Below, in pieces: positions 16,899 to 25,254 of a stretch of 64,000 nucleotides of DNA (within the stretch, counting starts at the first letter, position 1; each line of letters opens with the position of its first letter). The position numbers and the translations under genes were made by a program. The DNA is taken from positions 4,839,501 through 4,903,500 of the forward strand of contig AP017424.1 of assembly GCA_002355495.1 (NCBI GenBank), given 5' to 3'. Below the pieces are notes generated by a model. The model did no database searches, was not told the DNA's origin, and was given only the letters and a program-made list of their open reading frames with translations. The stretch is from Streptomyces laurentii (GTDB lineage: Bacteria; Actinomycetota; Actinomycetes; Streptomycetales; Streptomycetaceae).

Positions 16899-17921
16899 AT
16901 GAGTGGCATGGCCTCTGAACGTCTCCGTGTGCTCTCCGGAATCCAGCCCACCGCAGGCTCGTTCCACCTCGGCAACTACCTCGGTGCGGTGCGTCAGTGG
17001 GTCGCGCTGCAGGAGTCCCACGACGCCTTCTACATGGTGGTGGACCTGCACGCGATCACGGTCCCGCAGGACCCCGCCGAGCTGCGCGCCAACACCCGGC
17101 TCGCCACCGCCCAGCTGCTGGCCGCCGGTGTCGACCCCGACCGCAGCGCGCTCTTCGTCCAGAGCCACGTGGCCGAGCACGCCCAGCTGGCGTGGGTCAT
17201 GAACTGCCTCACCGGTTTCGGCGAGGCCTCCCGCATGACCCAGTTCAAGGACAAGTCCGCCCGCCAGGGCGCCGACCGCACCACCGTCGGCCTCTTCACG
17301 TACCCGGTCCTCCAGGTCGCGGACATCCTGCTCTACCAGGCGCACCAGGTCCCGGTCGGCGAGGACCAGCGCCAGCACATCGAGCTGACGCGCGACATCG
17401 GCGAGCGCTTCAACACGCGCTTCGGCGACACCTTCACGATCCCTGAGCCGTACATCCTCAAGGAGACCGCGAAGATCTACGACCTGCAGGACCCGACGAT
17501 CAAGATGAGCAAGTCGGCCTCCAGCCCCAAGGGCCTGATCAACCTGCTCGACGACCCGAAGGCCACCGCGAAGAAGGTCAAGAGCGCGGTCACCGACACC
17601 GACACCGTGATCCGGTACGACCCGGTGGAGAAGGCCGGCGTCTCGAACCTCCTCACCATCATGTCCGTGCTCACCGAGACGCCGATCGCGGATCTGGAGA
17701 AGAGCTACGAGGGCAAGATGTACGGCGCCCTGAAGACCGACCTGGCCGAGGTCATGGTGGACTTCGTCACGCCGTTCCGGACCCGCACCCAGGAGTACCT
17801 GGACGACCCGGAGACCCTGGACAAGATCCTCGCCAAGGGCGCGGAGAAGGCCCGGGTCGTCGCCGCCGAGACGCTGGCGCAGACGTACGAGCGGATCGGC
17901 TTCCTTTCCGCCCGCCACTGA
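16899..17921 (+). CDS. trpS: Tryptophanyl-tRNA synthetase
   Basis: 340-aa class-I aminoacyl-tRNA synthetase, dimeric, charging tRNA-Trp. The HIGH-type motif is in QPTAGSFHLGNYLGAV (residues 12-27), the family block MTQFKDKSARQGADRTTVGLFTYPVLQ-like region follows, and the KMSKS loop is exact (KMSKSASSPKG, near residue 202). ATG at 16899 or the second ATG at 16908 are both possible. Streptomyces may carry a second, antibiotic-resistant TrpRS; this sequence looks like the housekeeping type, with no sign of a special regulator. Confidence 0.96.
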   Translation: MSGMASERLRVLSGIQPTAGSFHLGNYLGAVRQWVALQESHDAFYMVVDLHAITVPQDPAELRANTRLATAQLLAAGVDPDRSALFVQSHVAEHAQLAWVMNCLTGFGEASRMTQFKDKSARQGADRTTVGLFTYPVLQVADILLYQAHQVPVGEDQRQHIELTRDIGERFNTRFGDTFTIPEPYILKETAKIYDLQDPTIKMSKSASSPKGLINLLDDPKATAKKVKSAVTDTDTVIRYDPVEKAGVSNLLTIMSVLTETPIADLEKSYEGKMYGALKTDLAEVMVDFVTPFRTRTQEYLDDPETLDKILAKGAEKARVVAAETLAQTYERIGFLSARH

Positions 17922-18069
17922 GCGGACCGGCGGCCGAGCAGCCGCGGACCGGCGGCCCGGAGGCCAAGGGCCCTGGCCAGGAGGGCGGTGCAGGACGCAC
18001 ACTGGCGACTGCACCGTCCGACAGCACCCGACCATCGACGGACGACGACGTACGACTGAGGAGAACGAC

Positions 18070-18660
18070 GTGGGGACCGTAACGCTCGGCGTTTCGATCG
18101 CGGTCCCGGAGCCTCACGGCAGCCTGCTCCAGGAGCGGCGCGCGGGCTTCGGCGATCCCGCCGCGTACAGCATTCCCACGCACGTCACCCTGCTCCCGCC
18201 GACCGAGGTGGAGGCCGGCCGGCTGCCCGCCGTCGAGGCGCACCTGGCCGCGATCGCCGCGCTCAGCGACCCGTTCGCGATGCGCCTGGAGGGCACCGGC
18301 ACGTTCCGGCCCGTGTCCCCGGTCGTCTACGTGAAGCTCGCCGAGGGCACCGACGGCTGCGACCGGCTCCAGCAGCGCATCCGGGACGAGGCCGGGCCCG
18401 TGCCGCGCGAGCTGCAGTTCCCGTACCACCCGCACGTCACCGTCGCCCACGGCATCGCCGAAGAGGCCATGGATCAGGCATTCGCGGAGCTGGCCGGCTT
18501 CGAGGCGGCGTGGACCTGCTGTTCCTTCGCGCTGTACGAGCAGGGCGCGGACGAGGTGTGGCGCAAGCTCTGCGAGTACGAGTTCGGCAGCGGGCGGGCG
18601 ATCACCGCCGTCCCGGCGCAGGGCGGCAGCCCGGTCGACGAGCCGAGCACCACGCGCTGA
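18070..18660 (+). CDS. 2'-5' RNA ligase / 2H phosphoesterase superfamily protein
   Basis: 196 aa, GTG start at 18070 after GAGGAG. Two HxT motifs define the active site of the 2H superfamily: THVTLLPP (residues 37-44) and PHVTVAHG (near 120-127). The superfamily includes RNA 2',3'-cyclic phosphodiesterases (ThpR). The C-terminus is short and Ser/Pro-rich. It lies between trpS and a convergent dprE2 gene; a role in tRNA or RNA end processing is possible but not shown by context. Confidence 0.88.
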   Translation: MGTVTLGVSIAVPEPHGSLLQERRAGFGDPAAYSIPTHVTLLPPTEVEAGRLPAVEAHLAAIAALSDPFAMRLEGTGTFRPVSPVVYVKLAEGTDGCDRLQQRIRDEAGPVPRELQFPYHPHVTVAHGIAEEAMDQAFAELAGFEAAWTCCSFALYEQGADEVWRKLCEYEFGSGRAITAVPAQGGSPVDEPSTTR

Positions 18661-18665
18661 CCTCC

Positions 18666-18690
18666 CGGCGGGGCATATGCCTCCCCGCCG
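18666..18690. terminator. Bidirectional hairpin between convergent genes
   Basis: CGGCGGGG (18666-18673) and CCCCGCCG (18683-18690) form an 8-bp perfect stem with loop CATATGCCT. It lies between the 2H protein and dprE2, which converge. Confidence 0.75.
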
Positions 18691-18717
18691 CCGCCTCGCC
18701 CGCTTCCTTCCCGCCGG

Positions 18718-19554
18718 TCACATCGGCAGGCGGCGGAACAGTGGGCGTGGCATATGCCGTACCGCCGTCATCACCACGCGCAGCGCGCCCGGCACCCACA
18801 CCGTCTCCGAGCGGCGCCGCAGCCCCAGCTCGATCGCCGTCGCGACCGCCTCCGGCGTGGTCGCGAGCGCCGCTTCCACCGGCCCCTCGGACGCCGATCC
18901 CTCCGACACCGGCCCCTCGGACACCGGCCCCTCCGCCCCCGAAGCTTTCGCCCGCGCGCTCGCCCGCGCGCTCGCCCGCGCGCGGACGGATCCGGGCCGT
19001 ACCACCATCACGTGCACACCCGTGCCGTACAGCGCGTCCCCCAGCCCCTGCGTGAAAGCGTCCAGACCGGCCTTCGAGGAGCCGTAGACGAAGTCGGCCC
19101 GCCGGGCCCGCTCGCCGGCCACCGACGACAGCACCACCAGCGAACCGTGCCCCTGCGCCTGCAGCGCCTGCGCGCAGACAAGCCCGGCCGAGACGGCACC
19201 CGTGTAGTTGGTCTGCGCGACCCGGACGGCGGCCAGGGGGTCGGACTCGTCGCGCGCCTGGTCGCCGGGGACGCCGAAGGCCAGCAGCACCAGGTCGATG
19301 TCGCCCTCGGTGAACACCTTGCCGAGCCGCTCCGCGTGCGACTCGGGGTCCAGGGCGTCGAACGGCACCACGCGCACGTCCGCGCCGAGCGCGCGCAGCG
19401 AGTCGGCGGCCTCGGCGAGGGCGGGGGAGGGGCGGCCCGCCAGCCACACCGTACGGGCGCGGCGCGCGATCAGCCGGCGGGCGGTGGCGAGGCCGATCGC
19501 GGAGGTGCCGCCGAGGACGAGCAGGGACTGGGGTGCGCCGAAGGCGTCCTTCAT
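18718..19554 (-). CDS. dprE2: Decaprenylphosphoryl-2-keto-beta-D-erythro-pentose reductase-like SDR
   Basis: 278-aa short-chain dehydrogenase. Rossmann motif VLGGTSAIGLATARRL, VVPFDALDPESH and the catalytic SSVAGERARRADFVYGSSKAG (Ser, Tyr, Lys; given by its first residues) fit DprE2, which reduces the keto intermediate made by DprE1 to decaprenylphosphoryl arabinose for cell-wall glycans. Residues near 183-222 carry an Ala/Ser/Glu repeat (EGPVSEGPVSEGSASEGPV) where DprE2 proteins normally have a short loop. ATG 19554 has AGGAG 10 nt upstream; the in-frame GTG at 19563 is too close to it. Confidence 0.85.
   Translation of the reverse strand: MKDAFGAPQSLLVLGGTSAIGLATARRLIARRARTVWLAGRPSPALAEAADSLRALGADVRVVPFDALDPESHAERLGKVFTEGDIDLVLLAFGVPGDQARDESDPLAAVRVAQTNYTGAVSAGLVCAQALQAQGHGSLVVLSSVAGERARRADFVYGSSKAGLDAFTQGLGDALYGTGVHVMVVRPGSVRARASARASARAKASGAEGPVSEGPVSEGSASEGPVEAALATTPEAVATAIELGLRRRSETVWVPGALRVVMTAVRHMPRPLFRRLPM
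18878..18990 (-). repeat. 15-nt and 12-nt in-frame repeats in dprE2
   Basis: Copies of CCCTCGGACACCGGC-type units (about 18881-18937) and of CGCGCGCTCGCC-type units (about 18954-18990) encode EGPVS and ASARA repeats within the reductase. Confidence 0.85.
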
Positions 19555-19600
19555 GGCGTTCACGCTCCTGGAAGAGAGGGGTACGGGGGCCGGAGCCCGG

Positions 19601-21012
19601 TCAGAGGCCGAGGCGGCGGGCGAGGTCGGAGACGAAGACCGCGCCCGGGTCGAGCGCGGCGCGCAGCTCCCGGAACTCGCCGAGTCCCGGGTACATCGCC
19701 GCCACGAGCCCGGGCCGCAGGCGCGCGTCCTCCGCGAGCCGGACCCGGCCGCCGGCCGCGGCGATCTCCTCGTCCAGCTCGTCGAGGAAGCGGCCGAGGC
19801 CGCCGGACGAGGCCGGCAGGTCGACGGCGAACCCCCAGCCGGGACCGGCCGGCGGGAACGACAGCAGACCCGGGCCCGCCTCGCCGAACCGTTTCAGTAC
19901 GCCGGGACCCGCGGCGCGGCCGCGTGCCGCGATCCGTCCCACCACCCGGCGCAGGGCCTCCTCCTGCCCGTCCCCGACGGCGACCTCGTACCGCACGAAG
20001 CCGCCGCGCCGCCCGTGCCCGCGCAGGAGCCCGTCACGCGGGTGGAGGAACGCGGCGAGCGGCAGCGGCCGGCCCGTCCCCGGACGCCCGGCGCGCGAGC
20101 GGAGCCCGTCGAGCAGAGCGGCGACGCCGGCGCTGCCCGGCAGCCCGCCGGGCAGCCCGCCCGGCCGGAGGGCGAGCGGCGTGCGGCGGACGCGCGGGGG
20201 CAGCGCGTCGTACGGGGCGTGGTCGGCCCGGACGAGGACGGCGCGGCCGGTCGCGGCACCGCGCGCGAGGAGGTCGACCCGGGCGACCGTGTGGCGGTGC
20301 CGGTGGCAGGGGGCGGTGAACCGGGCCAGCAGGTCGTCGAAGCCGGTGGCGCGCTCGGTGTCCACGCGCATGAGGGCCGTCTCGACGGGCAGCAGCCGCA
20401 GCGTGACGGAGAGGATCGCGCCCGTCAGTCCCAGACCGCCGGTGGTCGCGTCGAACAGCGGCATGCCGGGGACGGCCGTGTGCACCTGCCCGTCGGCGGT
20501 GAGCAGGTCGAGCGAGACGACGTGCCGGGAGAAGGAGCCGGCGGCGGGGTGGTTCGCGCCGTGGACGTCGGTGGCGACGGCCCCGCCGACCGTGACGTGG
20601 CGGGTGGCCGGGGCGACCGGCACGCACCAGCCGAGCGGCAGCAGCGCCTGCGTCAGCCGGTGCAGGCCGACGCCCGCGTCGCAGACGACGAGCCCGGCGA
20701 CGGCGTCGACGGCCCGGATACGGGTGAGCCCGGTCAGATCGAGGACGGTGCCGCCCGCGTTCTGGGCGGCGTCCCCGTGGGCGCGGCCGAGACCGCGGGC
20801 GATCGCCCCGCGCGCGCCGTGGCCGTACGACAGGACCGCGGCGACGGCCTCCTCGGGCGTACGGGGGCGCAGCACGTAGGCGAGGCTGGGGGCGGTGCGG
20901 CCCCAGCCGCTGAGGATGTCGAAGCCGGCGCGGATGCCGGTGCCGGTGCCGATGTCACGGCCGGCGTCCGGGGCGGGGCGGGGGAGAGGGCTGCGGCGGT
21001 GTCGGCTGCCAT
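19601..21012 (-). CDS. DprE1-like FAD-linked oxidoreductase, apparent 5' frameshift
   Basis: The domain frame encodes about 465 aa of a DprE1-type protein: GWGRTAPSLAYVLRP, the FAD-binding block GRAHGDAAQNAGGTVLDLTG, HVTVGGAVATDVHGANHP and the C-terminal MYPGLGEFRELRAALDPG. DprE1 oxidises decaprenylphosphoryl ribose, partner of dprE2 37 bp downstream. In that frame no ATG, GTG or TTG lies between 21152-21154 (inside the divergent ArsR promoter) and about codon 20880, past the conserved GWGRT. A good ATG at 21012 (MAADTAAALSPAP) is in another frame and would join DAGRDIG after one added base in the C-rich run near 20965-20985. It is either a sequencing error or a real mutation. Confidence 0.7.
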
Positions 21013-21108
21013 GAGGGCGACCGTAAGCCGGGAGTGTCGCATATGCCGTGATTGGCGGGCGGTTCGTCGAAATGGGTGATGAGGCGACGGTCGGACAAGA
21101 TGGCCGCG

Positions 21109-21124
21109 AGTTACTTAAGTAACT
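21109..21124. promoter_or_regulatory. ArsR operator: perfect 16-bp palindrome
   Basis: AGTTACTTAAGTAACT is a perfect palindrome in an otherwise GC-rich region. It ends 2 bp before a TTGACT -35 (21127-21132), and a second ACTTAAG half-site occurs at 21153-21159 just before the ArsR start. It is a likely autoregulatory operator. Confidence 0.75.
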
Positions 21125-21162
21125 GCTTGACTTTTCGGGGTGGCGGGTCTTCACTTAAGGAC

Positions 21163-21510
21163 ATGCTTAACCATGAAGAGCGACTGGACGCGGTGTTCCG
21201 GGCCCTGGGGGACCCGACACGACGCGCGCTGGTCGAGCGACTGGTGCGGGGGCCCGCCTCGGTGAGCGAGCTCGCCGCGCCGCTGCCCATGTCGCTCGCC
21301 GCCGTCGTCCAGCACATCCAGGTGCTGGAAGCCGCCGGGATCGTCCGCTCGGAGAAGACCGGCCGGGTCCGCACCTGCCGGATCGAACCGGAGGCCCTCC
21401 GGTTCGCGGAGGGCTGGCTCGGGAGTCAGCGCACCGCCTGGGAGACCAGGCTCGACCGCCTCGGCGACCTCCTCGCCGAGCCCGACTCGTCGGAAGGGAC
21501 CACGTCATGA
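21163..21510 (+). CDS. ArsR-family helix-turn-helix regulator
   Basis: 115 aa. The winged helix has VFRALGDPTRRALVERLVRGPASVSELA and the recognition helix MSLAAVVQHIQVLEAAGIV. No metal-binding Cys cluster (ELCVCDL) is present, so it belongs to the metal-independent group that is typically paired with SRPBCC (AHSA1) proteins, as here. ATG 21163 overlaps a repeated ACTTAAG operator region; the longer open frame upstream would read through the operator. Its stop overlaps the next start (ATGA). Confidence 0.93.
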   Translation: MLNHEERLDAVFRALGDPTRRALVERLVRGPASVSELAAPLPMSLAAVVQHIQVLEAAGIVRSEKTGRVRTCRIEPEALRFAEGWLGSQRTAWETRLDRLGDLLAEPDSSEGTTS

Positions 21511-22004
21511 CCGGCACGACCGTCACGCACACCACGTTCACCCTGGAGCGCACGTACGCCGCGGACCCGGCGCGCGTGTTCGCCGCCTGGGCCGACCCGG
21601 CCGCGAAGGCCCGCTGGTTCGGGACCGGGGGCGCCCACGCACTCGACTTCCGGGCCGGCGGGCGGGAGGTCGCCCGCGGCCGGACGCCGGGCGGCGAGGA
21701 CCTGGCGTTCTCCTCCACCTACCACGACATCGTCTCGGACCGGCGGCTCGTCTACTCCTCGACGCTGACCATCGGCGGCACCCTCGCCACGATCTCGACG
21801 ACCACGGTCGAGCTGACGGCCGAGGACCAGGGCACCCGGCTCACCCTGACCGAGCAGGCGGCCTTCCTGGACGGCCGCGAAGAACCGAAGTGGCGGGAAG
21901 AGGGCACGGGCGACTGGCTGGACCGGCTGGCCGAGGAAGTCGAGGAAGTCGAGGAAGTCGAGGAAGTCGAGGAAGCCGAGGGAGCCGAGGAAGCCGAGGT
22001 GTGA
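21507..22004 (+). CDS. SRPBCC / AHSA1-like (Aha1) domain protein
   Basis: 165 aa. The START-like fold is seen in FTLERTYAADPARVFAAWADPAAKARWFG, then VARGRTPGGEDLAFSSTYHDIV (given as two partial motifs), TRLTLTEQAAFLDG and the C-terminal GTGDWLDRLAEEV. Pairs of ArsR regulator and SRPBCC protein are common in actinobacteria; the ligand is usually unknown. The last 25 residues are an EVE/EAE repeat from a 9-nt tandem repeat (GAGGAAGTC). It is translationally coupled to the ArsR gene by a 4-nt overlap. Confidence 0.9.
   Translation: MTGTTVTHTTFTLERTYAADPARVFAAWADPAAKARWFGTGGAHALDFRAGGREVARGRTPGGEDLAFSSTYHDIVSDRRLVYSSTLTIGGTLATISTTTVELTAEDQGTRLTLTEQAAFLDGREEPKWREEGTGDWLDRLAEEVEEVEEVEEVEEAEGAEEAEV
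21933..21995 (+). repeat. 9-nt in-frame repeat at the SRPBCC C-terminus
   Basis: Four perfect GAGGAAGTC copies (21933-21968) followed by degenerate GAGGAAGCC-type units encode an acidic tail. Confidence 0.9.
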
Positions 22005-22286
22005 GAGGCCGTCATGCGCTCGGCGCCGCCACGGGCCGGGCGCCGGTCGCACTCCGGCCGTAGGCCGTGTCCGGCCCGTGGCGCGGCGGGCGGGATTTCC
22101 GGCCCGTGCGCACGCCCGCACCCGCCGCACGGCGGTCGACACGGCGGCCGGCACGACGTCAGGGGCACTCGCCGACGCGGCGTCAGGCACGGTCGCCGCC
22201 ACGGTACTCGCGCGGCGTCTGCGATTCTGGACCCCCGGACGGCGACGTTCCGGGCTCCGTTTCCCCGAGGAAGAGACACGCGCGCG

Positions 22287-23231
22287 ATGGACTGGCTGAC
22301 CAAGCTCCCCGTCGTCGGCCCCTGGGTCGTCCGGCTGATGCGGACCCATGCGTGGCGCGCGTACGAACGCCTCGACGCGGCCCACTGGAGCCGGCTCGCC
22401 GCCGCGATCACCTTCCTCAGCTTCCTGGCCCTCTTCCCGCTGATCACCGTCGCCGCCGCGATCGGCGCCGCGCTGCTCAGCCCGGACCGGCTGGCCACGA
22501 TCGAGCACAAGATCGCCGACCAGGTGCCCGGCATCTCCGAACAGCTCGACATCGCCGGCCTCGTCGACAACGCCGGCACGGTCGGCCTCGTCGCCGGCGG
22601 TGTGCTGCTCTTCATGGGCATCGGCTGGATCGGGTCCATGCGCGACTGCCTGCGCGCCGTCTGGGGCCTGGACGGGGTCGACGAGGGCAACCCGTTCGTC
22701 CGCAAGGGCAAGGACACGATCGTGCTGCTCGGCCTCGGCGGGGTCATGCTCGGTTCGCTCGCCGCGTCCTGGCTCGGCTCCACCGCCGTCGGCTGGAGCG
22801 CCGGCCGGCTCGGGATCTCGCACCAGGGCGCGGGTGGCATATTCCTCGAATTCGCCGCGATCCTCGTCGCGGTCGTCGCCGACTTCCTGATCCTCACGTA
22901 CGCGCTCACGCTGCTGCCCGGCGTCGAGCCGGGGCGCCGCGACCTGATCGTCGCGGCGCTGCTCGGCTCGGTCGGCTTCGAACTGCTCAAGCTGCTGCTC
23001 GGCGGCTACATGCGCGAGGTCGCCGCGAAGTCGATGTACGGGGCGTTCGGCGTGCCCGTCGCCCTGCTGCTGTGGATCAACTTCATGGCGAAACTGCTGC
23101 TGTTCTGCGCCGCCTGGACAGCCGCCGGCGAGAAGGGGGCCGAAGCCGCCGTCAGGGGTTCACGCTCTCGTCGGCCGGAGGAGCCGTCCGGGACCGACGG
23201 CCCTGACTCGCCGCCGGCCAGCGCCGGTTGA
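22287..23231 (+). CDS. YihY/virulence factor BrkB family membrane protein
   Basis: 314 aa with six predicted transmembrane segments (near 48-70, 92-115, 138-160, 178-205, 215-238, 250-275). BrkB family blocks are recognisable: HWSRLAAAITFLSFLALFPLITV, WGLDGVDEGNPFVRKGKD (as WGLDGVDEGNPF), MYGAFGVPVALLLWINFMAK. The C-terminus is a Ser/Arg/Pro tail. BrkB proteins are inner-membrane proteins of unknown transport function. ATG 22287 was chosen on the family N-terminus; the region 22005-22286 upstream has no other gene. The last 80 nt overlap the convergent dac gene. Confidence 0.92.
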   Translation: MDWLTKLPVVGPWVVRLMRTHAWRAYERLDAAHWSRLAAAITFLSFLALFPLITVAAAIGAALLSPDRLATIEHKIADQVPGISEQLDIAGLVDNAGTVGLVAGGVLLFMGIGWIGSMRDCLRAVWGLDGVDEGNPFVRKGKDTIVLLGLGGVMLGSLAASWLGSTAVGWSAGRLGISHQGAGGIFLEFAAILVAVVADFLILTYALTLLPGVEPGRRDLIVAALLGSVGFELLKLLLGGYMREVAAKSMYGAFGVPVALLLWINFMAKLLLFCAAWTAAGEKGAEAAVRGSRSRRPEEPSGTDGPDSPPASAG

Positions 23232-24441
23232 CCAGGAACGCGCCGCCCGCGAGCAGCACGAGCACTCCGCCGACCACACCCAGCGCGATGCCCACGCCAC
23301 CGTTGCCCGACTTCTCGGCGGCCGCCGCGTGCTTCGCGTTCCCCGGAGCGGCGCTGTCACCCGCGCCCGCGCCGGCGCCCGTGCTCGCGCCCCCGGTCGG
23401 GGTCGCCGACTTCGGCGGCACCAGCTCACCGACCGGCGTCACCTTCCCGTAGGCCGCGAAACCCCAGTCGAGCAGCCGCGCCGCCTCCTTGTAGACGGCG
23501 TGCTGCTCCTTCGACGACGGGTTCATGACGGTGACGAGCAGCACCCGGCCGTCGCGCTCCGCGACACCGGTGAACGTCGCCCCCGCGTGCGTGGTGTTGC
23601 CGTTCTTCACCCCGGCGATGCCCTGGTACGGCGCCACGCCCAGATCACCGGTGAGCAGCCGGTTGGTGTTCTGGATCTCGAACGTCCCGCGCTTCTTCTC
23701 GCCCTTCTTCTGCTCGCCCGGGAACTGCGCGCGGGCGGTGGCCGCGTACTTCCGGAAGTCCGGCTTCTGCATGCCGCTGCGGGCGATGAGGGTCAGGTCG
23801 TACGCGGACGACACCTGGCCCGGCTCGTCGTACCCGTCCGGGGACTTGACGTGGGTGTCCAGCGCCTGGAGCTCCTCGGCGTGCGCCTTCATGTCCAGGA
23901 CGGTCTGCGGCACGCCCTTGTTCATGGCGGACAGCACGTGCACGGCGTCGTTCCCGGACCGCAGGAAGACACCCAGCCACAGGTCCTGGACGCTGTAGGT
24001 CTGGTTCTCCTTGATGCCGACCAGACTGGAGCCCGCGCCGACGCCGGCCAGGTCGGAGGGCTCGACGGTGTGGTTCTCCGTCGGGGCGAACTTCGGCAGC
24101 AGCGTGTCCGCGAACAGCATCTTCAGGGTCGACGCCGGGGCCAGCGGCCAGTGCGCGTTGTTCGAGGCCAGGACCTGCCCGTTCTCCGCGTCCGCGACGA
24201 TCCACGACCGTCCGCTGAGCTCCTTCGGCAGCACCGGCGCCCCCGGCATCAGCCGCACCTGGACCCCGGGCCGGGACAGCGTCTCGCCGCCCACCTGCGA
24301 CATCACCGCCGGTGGTTTGGGCTGCTGGGGCTGCTTGTCCTTGTCGTCCGCGTGCGCGGGCGCGACGGCGAGGAAAGGCAGCAGGGAGGTGGCGAAACCG
24401 ACCGTCAAAGCGGCCTTCGCGGTCATCTTCGATACGGACAC
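23152..24441 (-). CDS. D-alanyl-D-alanine carboxypeptidase (peptidase S11), membrane-anchored
   Basis: 429 aa. The signal peptide runs MTAKAALTVGFATSLLPFLA to AHA, followed by an S11 domain: SxxK in ASTLKM (nucleophile Ser), SGN in LRSGNDAVH and the KTG-equivalent as KNG in VKNGNTTHAG, which is seen in Streptomyces homologs. A Gly/Ala linker leads to a C-terminal transmembrane helix (VGIALGVVGGVLVLLAGGAFLV) near residue 395. It trims pentapeptides outside the membrane. GTG 24441 is supported by a sigma-E-like promoter that ends right before it; ATG 24426 is a possible alternative. Confidence 0.9.
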   Translation of the reverse strand: MSVSKMTAKAALTVGFATSLLPFLAVAPAHADDKDKQPQQPKPPAVMSQVGGETLSRPGVQVRLMPGAPVLPKELSGRSWIVADAENGQVLASNNAHWPLAPASTLKMLFADTLLPKFAPTENHTVEPSDLAGVGAGSSLVGIKENQTYSVQDLWLGVFLRSGNDAVHVLSAMNKGVPQTVLDMKAHAEELQALDTHVKSPDGYDEPGQVSSAYDLTLIARSGMQKPDFRKYAATARAQFPGEQKKGEKKRGTFEIQNTNRLLTGDLGVAPYQGIAGVKNGNTTHAGATFTGVAERDGRVLLVTVMNPSSKEQHAVYKEAARLLDWGFAAYGKVTPVGELVPPKSATPTGGASTGAGAGAGDSAAPGNAKHAAAAEKSGNGGVGIALGVVGGVLVLLAGGAFLVNRRWPAASQGRRSRTAPPADESVNP

Positions 24442-24859
24442 GATCGAGAACGTACATCTCCGGAACCGGGTTCCGAACCCAGCGGCCCGGTTCGTCCGGG
24501 CTCGTCCACTCGTATCCCTGGAGACTGTTGTCACGCGGTCATCTCGTTTCCTGCTGTCGCGGCGAAGAAGGCGGAGACCGGGGAAGCCGTCCGCACATAC
24601 AAGGACGACAATCTGCCCGCCGGGGATCCGGAACGGGATCGATCAACCGGGGGAAAAACGGGCGACCCGCGGGTCAGCGGGGCGGCGGCCGACGACGGGG
24701 CCAAGGAACCTGCCCAAGGGACACCCCGACGATGCCCTTCGCGCTGTGGTGCGGGGCGAGGGTCTCCGTACGCCACGACAGCGCGGTCAGCGGGCCGGGC
24801 AGGATCCCCATGATCCCGCAGTCCTCGAAAACCAGGGGCCGGCGGCGGAATCGGTCACG
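24442..24859. other. Gene-free region before the carboxypeptidase
   Basis: Beyond the promoter at 24449-24474, no gene, hairpin or repeat with convincing support is seen. Confidence 0.5.
24449..24474 (-). promoter_or_regulatory. Sigma-E-like promoter of the carboxypeptidase gene
   Basis: On the minus strand GGAACC (24474-24469) is followed by 16 nt and CGTTCT (24452-24447). This matches the Streptomyces sigma-E type (GGAAC, N16, CGTT) as known for envelope-stress genes. The start codon GTG lies 7 nt after CGTT, suggesting a leaderless transcript. Confidence 0.7.
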
Positions 24860-25099
24860 TCACTTCTTCCTGAGCGCGAGGACGCCCCGGAGGCCGATCA
24901 CGCCGACCGCCGTGCCCAGGAGGAACGAGGTGATCGCGAGGGCGAGGTGGATCCAGAAGTACGTCGTGGGCTTGTCCGCGGCGTCGAAGGCGAGGCCGCT
25001 GGCGTCGTGCCAGAGGTTCTTCACGAAGGTGGTCCAGATCATCCAGGACCAGACTCCGAAGGCGAGCAGGAACCAGGAGACGGGGCGGCTGAGCTTCAT
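24860..25099 (-). CDS. Small membrane protein, unknown
   Basis: 79 aa beginning MKLSRPVSWFLLAFGVWSWM with two hydrophobic segments (residues 6-25 and 47-72), an Asp/Lys linker (DAADKPTTYF) and a basic end (RGVLALRKK). The SD is AAGGAC just upstream of ATG 25099. It resembles the SCO4848 family of small Streptomyces membrane proteins, by memory. It lies between the metallophosphoesterase (divergent) and the carboxypeptidase (same strand). Function unknown. Confidence 0.75.
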   Translation of the reverse strand: MKLSRPVSWFLLAFGVWSWMIWTTFVKNLWHDASGLAFDAADKPTTYFWIHLALAITSFLLGTAVGVIGLRGVLALRKK

Positions 25100-25254
25100 C
25101 GGGAGTCCTTCGGGGTGCGCGGGACGTTCCCTGCCAGTATCGGACCGGTCGGCCGGAGCCGAGCGGCGGGGTCTCGTGCCCGCCGCGCGCCGCTGCCACG
25201 GCGGGGCGCCGGCCGCGGGTCGTGGACGGAAGAAACAGAGGGGCGGAGCGGAAC

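Noticed and set aside
23152..24441. Inactive D,D-carboxypeptidase because KTG is KNG.
   Set aside because: I recall Streptomyces homologs with KNG; Ser/Lys and SGN are intact, so inactivity is not supported.
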